64,000 bases of DNA, taken from Dyadobacter pollutisoli. GTDB taxonomy: Bacteria; Bacteroidota; Bacteroidia; Cytophagales; Spirosomataceae. Position numbers and translations under genes: made by a program. The notes under the pieces were generated by a model. The model was not told the DNA's origin and made no database searches. It saw nothing but the letters and a program-made list of their open reading frames with translations. How positions within the stretch are numbered: the first letter of the stretch is position 1; every line of letters starts with the position of its first letter. Positions 60,492 to 64,000 of this stretch are shown one piece after another. Location of the stretch: NCBI RefSeq assembly GCF_026625565.1, contig NZ_CP112998.1, positions 1,490,501 through 1,554,500 of the forward strand, given 5' to 3'.

Positions 60492-63143
60492 ATGTTAAAA
60501 ATTACATTTGGTCTGATCTCTACATTTCTGCTGCTGTACTGGAACGGTACGAGTATTCAGCATCATGACGACCTGGAAGTTAAAAAAGCCCTGACGAAAA
60601 TCGATTCGTTGCCTAATGCGACAAGCTGGCCTGCTGAGCTGGATGTGACCCCGTTCGCGGGAGCTAATCTTACCCCGAGTCCTGCCTGTTTGGCAGTGGC
60701 GGCAACAGGGGAAGTGTATGTGGGTGTTGATATGATCGGTTCTTTGGGAAAAGATCCGGGAAAGGGCAGCATTGTTCGTTTGGTTGATTCCAACAATGAT
60801 GGCAAAGTGGATCAGAGCACTACATTCGCGAAAGTAGACGATCCGCGTGGGATCATTTCAATGGGCGATCAGGTTTTTGTTTTGCATACTACCTTCTCAA
60901 AAGAAACTGGTAAAGCTTCCGGAATGGACCTGGTAGTTTTTGAGGATAAGGATCATGACGGGGTTGCTGACGGACCTTCCAAACCATTGGTTCAGAATAT
61001 TTGCTCACCAAAATTCCTGCAAAGCCGTGGTACTGACCACGCTACCAATGGTATTCGCATGGGTATTGACGGCTGGATATACATTGCAGTAGGGGACTTC
61101 GGTTTCCATGACGCAGTGGACCGTTCAGGGAAAAAAATGACCCAACTCGGCGGTGGAATCGTAAGGGTTCGTCCTGACGGCACTGAAATGGAGGTTTACA
61201 CACATGGTATGCGTAACATATATGATGTGGCTATTGACCCATATATGAATATTTTTACCCGTGACAATACCAATGACGGCGGCGGCTGGAACATTCGTTT
61301 TAGTAACCAGATCCAGTCCGGGGAATATGGCTACCCTGTTCTTTTCAAGAGCTTTACAGAAGAAATTATACCCGCATTGATCGATCTTGGCGGAGGATCG
61401 GGAACAGGTTCGTTGTTTTTGGACGATCCGACATGGCCTGCTAAATACAACCGTGTGCCAATGATGGCGGACTGGGGCAGGAGCCAGGTGTATGTACACC
61501 GGGTTACTGCGGATGGCGCCACATTTACACAAAATGAAGAGGAGTTTATCAAATTAGCTCAGATCACTGACCTGGATGTGGATGCTTCGGGGCGTATGTT
61601 CCTGGCGGCATGGGATGGCGCGGGTTATTCGGGTAATCCAAACAAAGGTTTTGTTGTTCGCGCAGTTCCGAAAGGCTGGCGCTACAAAGCTTTCAAAGAT
61701 GTGAAAAAGTCTTCTGTGAAAGAATTAGAAGCACTTTTGAAATCAGAAAGCGCAGTTCAACGTTTGGCTGGTCAGCAGGAATTGCTGGCACGTTCGCCCA
61801 AGGAAGCAGCAAAAGCTTCGTGGACGATAGCTGCTAACAAAAGTCTTCCATTGTACATCAGAGCGGCCGGGATTTTCACTTACGGCCAGGCCGCAGGAAA
61901 AGAAGGAATTAGTAACCTGGTGAAATTGACGGAAGATAACGACGTGCGTGAATTTGCATTACGCGCTTTGGCTGACAGAAAGCCTAATCTGGATAAAGTA
62001 CCTACCGAGCCGTTTTTGAAAGCAATGAAAGATTTCTCACCTCGCGTGCAGATAGCTGCCAGTGTGGGTCTGGGACGGCTTGGACGCGCAGAGGCTGCTT
62101 CGGCATTGCTTGCTGTGAAAGTTCCTGCTTCGTTTGTATCCCCTGCAAAAGGAACAGAGGGCCCACACGCAACGCCTAATTCGGCTATCGTTCCGGCGCA
62201 TATTGCAGTTCGCTCGCTGGTTGCGATCAATGCCGTGGATGCTTGCGTAAAAGCGATCGGTACAGAAAATTCGACCATTGCACTTTGGGCATTAAGATAT
62301 ATGCATGATCCAAAAGCGGTGTCAGGTTTGATCGCTGCTTATGAACAGGCGAAGGATGAAGCATTGAAAAAGCAGATTTTGACCACATTGGGAAGACTTT
62401 ATAAAGAAGAGGCGCCATACGATGGCTCATGGTGGTGGAGCACCCGGCCAGATACGCACGGCCCATATTATAAGGCAATCACCTGGCAGTCATCCGATGC
62501 AATCAAAAGTTTCCTGATGCAGGAATGGAATAAGGCGGACGCTACCGGAAAGCAATTTTATGCAGATTTGAATGGTCGCCAACGTATGGGGATCGATGAA
62601 TTTGGCGGTGAGGACATTGTCGTTGAAAAAACGGAGCAGAGAATTGACCTGACCAAGATCCAGAATAAAAAAGGACAGATTGGCGAAAACTCAATTGAAG
62701 ACGTCATGCTGGCGATCGCTAAAATCGAAGGTAACCCTGCGTTGGGCAAAACATTGTTTACCAGACAAGGGTGTGTGGCTTGTCACAGCATTACCAAGAG
62801 TGGCCCGCTAAAAGGACCTTACATGGGGCAAATCGGTTCGATTATGAACCGCGAGCAAATCGCCGAATCTATTTTGAAGCCGAATGCATCTATCTCACAA
62901 GGGTTTGCTTCTGTACTGATCACAACCAAGGATGAGAAAAGCTATATGGGCTTTGTTTCTGAGGAATCGGCTGAGAAACTGGTTTTGAGAGACATCACCG
63001 GTGCGGTTTACAATTTCAAAATGTCGGACATCACTTCCAGAAAGGAAATGGAAAACTCCATGATGCCTCCTGGGCTTGCCAACGAATTGTCTTACGAAGA
63101 ATTTGCTTCGCTGATTACATTCCTGTCTCAACAGAAAAAGTAA
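60492..63143 (+). CDS. Secreted propeller/HEAT-repeat protein with C-terminal cytochrome c (second DUF7133 paralog)
   Basis: The 883-residue exported protein has a signal peptide (ITFGLISTFLLLYW). Its propeller covers ~55-390 ('ACLAVAATGEVYVGVDMIGSLG', 'DHATNGIRMGIDGWIYIAVGDFG', 'TRDNTNDGGGWNIRFSNQ'), followed by HEAT-like repeats at ~410-640 and a cytochrome c domain with heme Cys761, Cys764 and His765 (GCVACHSITK). The C-terminal segment 'SILKPNASISQGFASVLI' is typical of this family. Same type as the gene at 31359, but longer and with only partial similarity, so an old duplication. Followed by a strong terminator. Confidence 0.88.
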   Translation: MLKITFGLISTFLLLYWNGTSIQHHDDLEVKKALTKIDSLPNATSWPAELDVTPFAGANLTPSPACLAVAATGEVYVGVDMIGSLGKDPGKGSIVRLVDSNNDGKVDQSTTFAKVDDPRGIISMGDQVFVLHTTFSKETGKASGMDLVVFEDKDHDGVADGPSKPLVQNICSPKFLQSRGTDHATNGIRMGIDGWIYIAVGDFGFHDAVDRSGKKMTQLGGGIVRVRPDGTEMEVYTHGMRNIYDVAIDPYMNIFTRDNTNDGGGWNIRFSNQIQSGEYGYPVLFKSFTEEIIPALIDLGGGSGTGSLFLDDPTWPAKYNRVPMMADWGRSQVYVHRVTADGATFTQNEEEFIKLAQITDLDVDASGRMFLAAWDGAGYSGNPNKGFVVRAVPKGWRYKAFKDVKKSSVKELEALLKSESAVQRLAGQQELLARSPKEAAKASWTIAANKSLPLYIRAAGIFTYGQAAGKEGISNLVKLTEDNDVREFALRALADRKPNLDKVPTEPFLKAMKDFSPRVQIAASVGLGRLGRAEAASALLAVKVPASFVSPAKGTEGPHATPNSAIVPAHIAVRSLVAINAVDACVKAIGTENSTIALWALRYMHDPKAVSGLIAAYEQAKDEALKKQILTTLGRLYKEEAPYDGSWWWSTRPDTHGPYYKAITWQSSDAIKSFLMQEWNKADATGKQFYADLNGRQRMGIDEFGGEDIVVEKTEQRIDLTKIQNKKGQIGENSIEDVMLAIAKIEGNPALGKTLFTRQGCVACHSITKSGPLKGPYMGQIGSIMNREQIAESILKPNASISQGFASVLITTKDEKSYMGFVSEESAEKLVLRDITGAVYNFKMSDITSRKEMENSMMPPGLANELSYEEFASLITFLSQQKK

Positions 63144-63180
63144 CCATCGATACGAAACAGATCGATGCATAGTTTAAACA

Positions 63181-63219
63181 AAACGGTCGGAAGATTTTTC
63201 TTCCGACCGTTTGTTTTTT
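63181..63219 (+). terminator. Strong intrinsic terminator after the propeller/cytochrome gene
   Basis: AAACGGTCGGAAG (63181-63193) pairs with CTTCCGACCGTTT (63200-63212), followed by GTTTTTT. Confidence 0.85.
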
Positions 63220-63316
63220 ATGTGTTTAAGATATTTGTCGCTGACTACCAGCATCGATCATGATGCGAAAGTCCTGCATGGTAAAAAGATGTTTACCAGA
63301 TTAAAATTTATCTGAG

Positions 63317-63733
63317 TTAAGACACAAAATGTGCTTCTGAACTGACTGGTACATTTAAAACCTTGGAGATTAAGCAATTCTTTTCGGCATCTTTTGTGAT
63401 GGTTTCAAATTCATCCGCACCGATGCCAGACACAGAACCAGTGATAGAAAGATGTATTCCGGTTATACCAAAACCCTCCATTGACAAAGTAGCTTCGGTA
63501 CTCAATGATGTTGGATTCAGCCCTCTTTGTGTTATTGCAAAACTGACAGCCATTGTAAAACATGCGGCATGTGCTGCGGCTAACAATTCCTCAGGATTTG
63601 TGCCCTTTTCTTCCCCTGCAAAACGAGTTTTGAAACTGTAGTTCGTTTTATTCAAGGTTTCACTTTGTGTAGTTAATTCGCCTTTACCTTCTTTTATGGT
63701 ACCTGACCATAGCGCTTTTGATGTACGCTTCAT
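63317..63733 (-). CDS. OsmC-family peroxiredoxin
   Basis: The 138-residue cytoplasmic protein reduces organic hydroperoxides using two cysteines: C58 in HAACFTMAV (peroxidatic) and C120 in KNCLIS (resolving). The length and the 'TNPEELLAAAHAACFT' motif match E. coli OsmC rather than the shorter YhfA type. It ends before the AraC-like gene, which could regulate it but is unconfirmed. Confidence 0.93.
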   Translation of the reverse strand: MKRTSKALWSGTIKEGKGELTTQSETLNKTNYSFKTRFAGEEKGTNPEELLAAAHAACFTMAVSFAITQRGLNPTSLSTEATLSMEGFGITGIHLSITGSVSGIGADEFETITKDAEKNCLISKVLNVPVSSEAHFVS

Positions 63734-63844
63734 TATTTGATATTTTAAATTGGAATATAATTTTAACGCAATAGTGTCCTCGCCAGGATCTACATACCAG
63801 ACTATGAAGAACCTTTCCTAATATTATGGTAGATTTCCCGTCCG

Positions 63845-64000
63845 TTAATTTAGGAGGCTCCCTCTGAATTTATTTGGAGCAGTCCCTACTTCCTTTTTAA
63901 ATAGACGGGAGAAGTATGTGGTATTTTCAAAACCAAGTAAATGCGAAATTTCAGATATATTAAGTTCGCCTTCTGTCAATAAATTTTTTGCTTCACCGAT
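63845..64000 (-). CDS. C-terminal end of an AraC-family transcriptional regulator (partial)
   Basis: Only the last 51 residues are in the window; the gene continues past the right edge. Read on the minus strand it begins IGEAKNLLTEGELNISEISH, then HLLGFENTTYFSRLFKKEVG, and ends NKFRGSLLN with TAA at 63847-63845. This is the second helix-turn-helix of an AraC/XylS regulator, with its G-F-x-x-x-x-Y-F-S-R-x-F-K-K pattern. Its sensor domain, and so its signal, is unknown. It may control the OsmC gene 111 bp downstream. Confidence 0.85.
   Translation of the reverse strand: MGEAKNLLTEGELNISEISHLLGFENTTYFSRLFKKEVGTAPNKFRGSLLN

Overview
The window comes from a member of the Bacteroidota, most likely Cytophagales and Dyadobacter/Spirosoma-like (the genus is inference). 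Four things point there: many genes follow a TAnnTTTG -7 element and have little or no Shine-Dalgarno sequence; there is a type IX secretion C-terminal sorting domain; there is an Oar-like TonB receptor with a carboxypeptidase-regulatory N-terminus; and there are FtsX-type permeases with an N-terminal prefix domain under a PadR regulator. No tRNA, rRNA, CRISPR array, intact insertion sequence or prophage was seen.

Layout. 0-5 kb: a duplicated-domain lipoprotein of unknown role and a T9SS-exported SASA-type esterase. 5-6 kb: an HxlR regulator divergent from an NAD(P)-binding reductase, with an operator-like palindrome between them. 6-12 kb: a metal-efflux operon made of a Cys-rich small protein, a CzcA pump fused to its TolC-like outer-membrane partner, and a CzcB adaptor. 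12-16 kb: an acyltransferase and a PQQ/cytochrome c dehydrogenase. 16-22 kb: a propeller-type histidine kinase with its LuxR response regulator, an orphan degenerate receiver, a promoter-terminator pair that may make a small RNA, and a TPR membrane protein. 22-27 kb: a TonB receptor and an NPP-type phosphodiesterase behind a triple 11-bp-period TTAACC repeat that looks like a Pho box. 27-40 kb: a cytoplasmic GH13 amylase, a broken LysE gene, a ZU5 lipoprotein, two large secreted beta-propeller/cytochrome c proteins, a transglutaminase, a cold-shock protein, an SGNH hydrolase, a DUF4468 protein and a DUF6152-DUF6644 pair. 40-48 kb: purL, a 2'-5' RNA ligase-like protein, a membrane protein, an AI-2E family transporter, a ScyD/E-like lipoprotein and a methyltransferase. 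48-54 kb: glutathione-independent formaldehyde dehydrogenase, an outer-membrane barrel, an FAD oxidoreductase and a Tat-exported NIF3-like protein. 53-59 kb: padR and two tandem FtsX-type permeases. 59-64 kb: a LysR regulator, a second propeller/HEAT/cytochrome c protein, an OsmC protein, and the C-terminal end of an AraC-type regulator cut by the window edge.

Themes. Four separate exported propeller proteins carry a c-type heme motif, which suggests strong periplasmic oxidation of sugars or other carbon compounds feeding electrons to the respiratory chain. The strongest candidate for something undescribed is the receptor-phosphodiesterase pair with its Pho-box-like promoter, read here as a phosphate-starvation scavenging unit. 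Others are the putative small RNA beside the kinase cluster and a family of short-period intergenic tandem repeats found at three loci.
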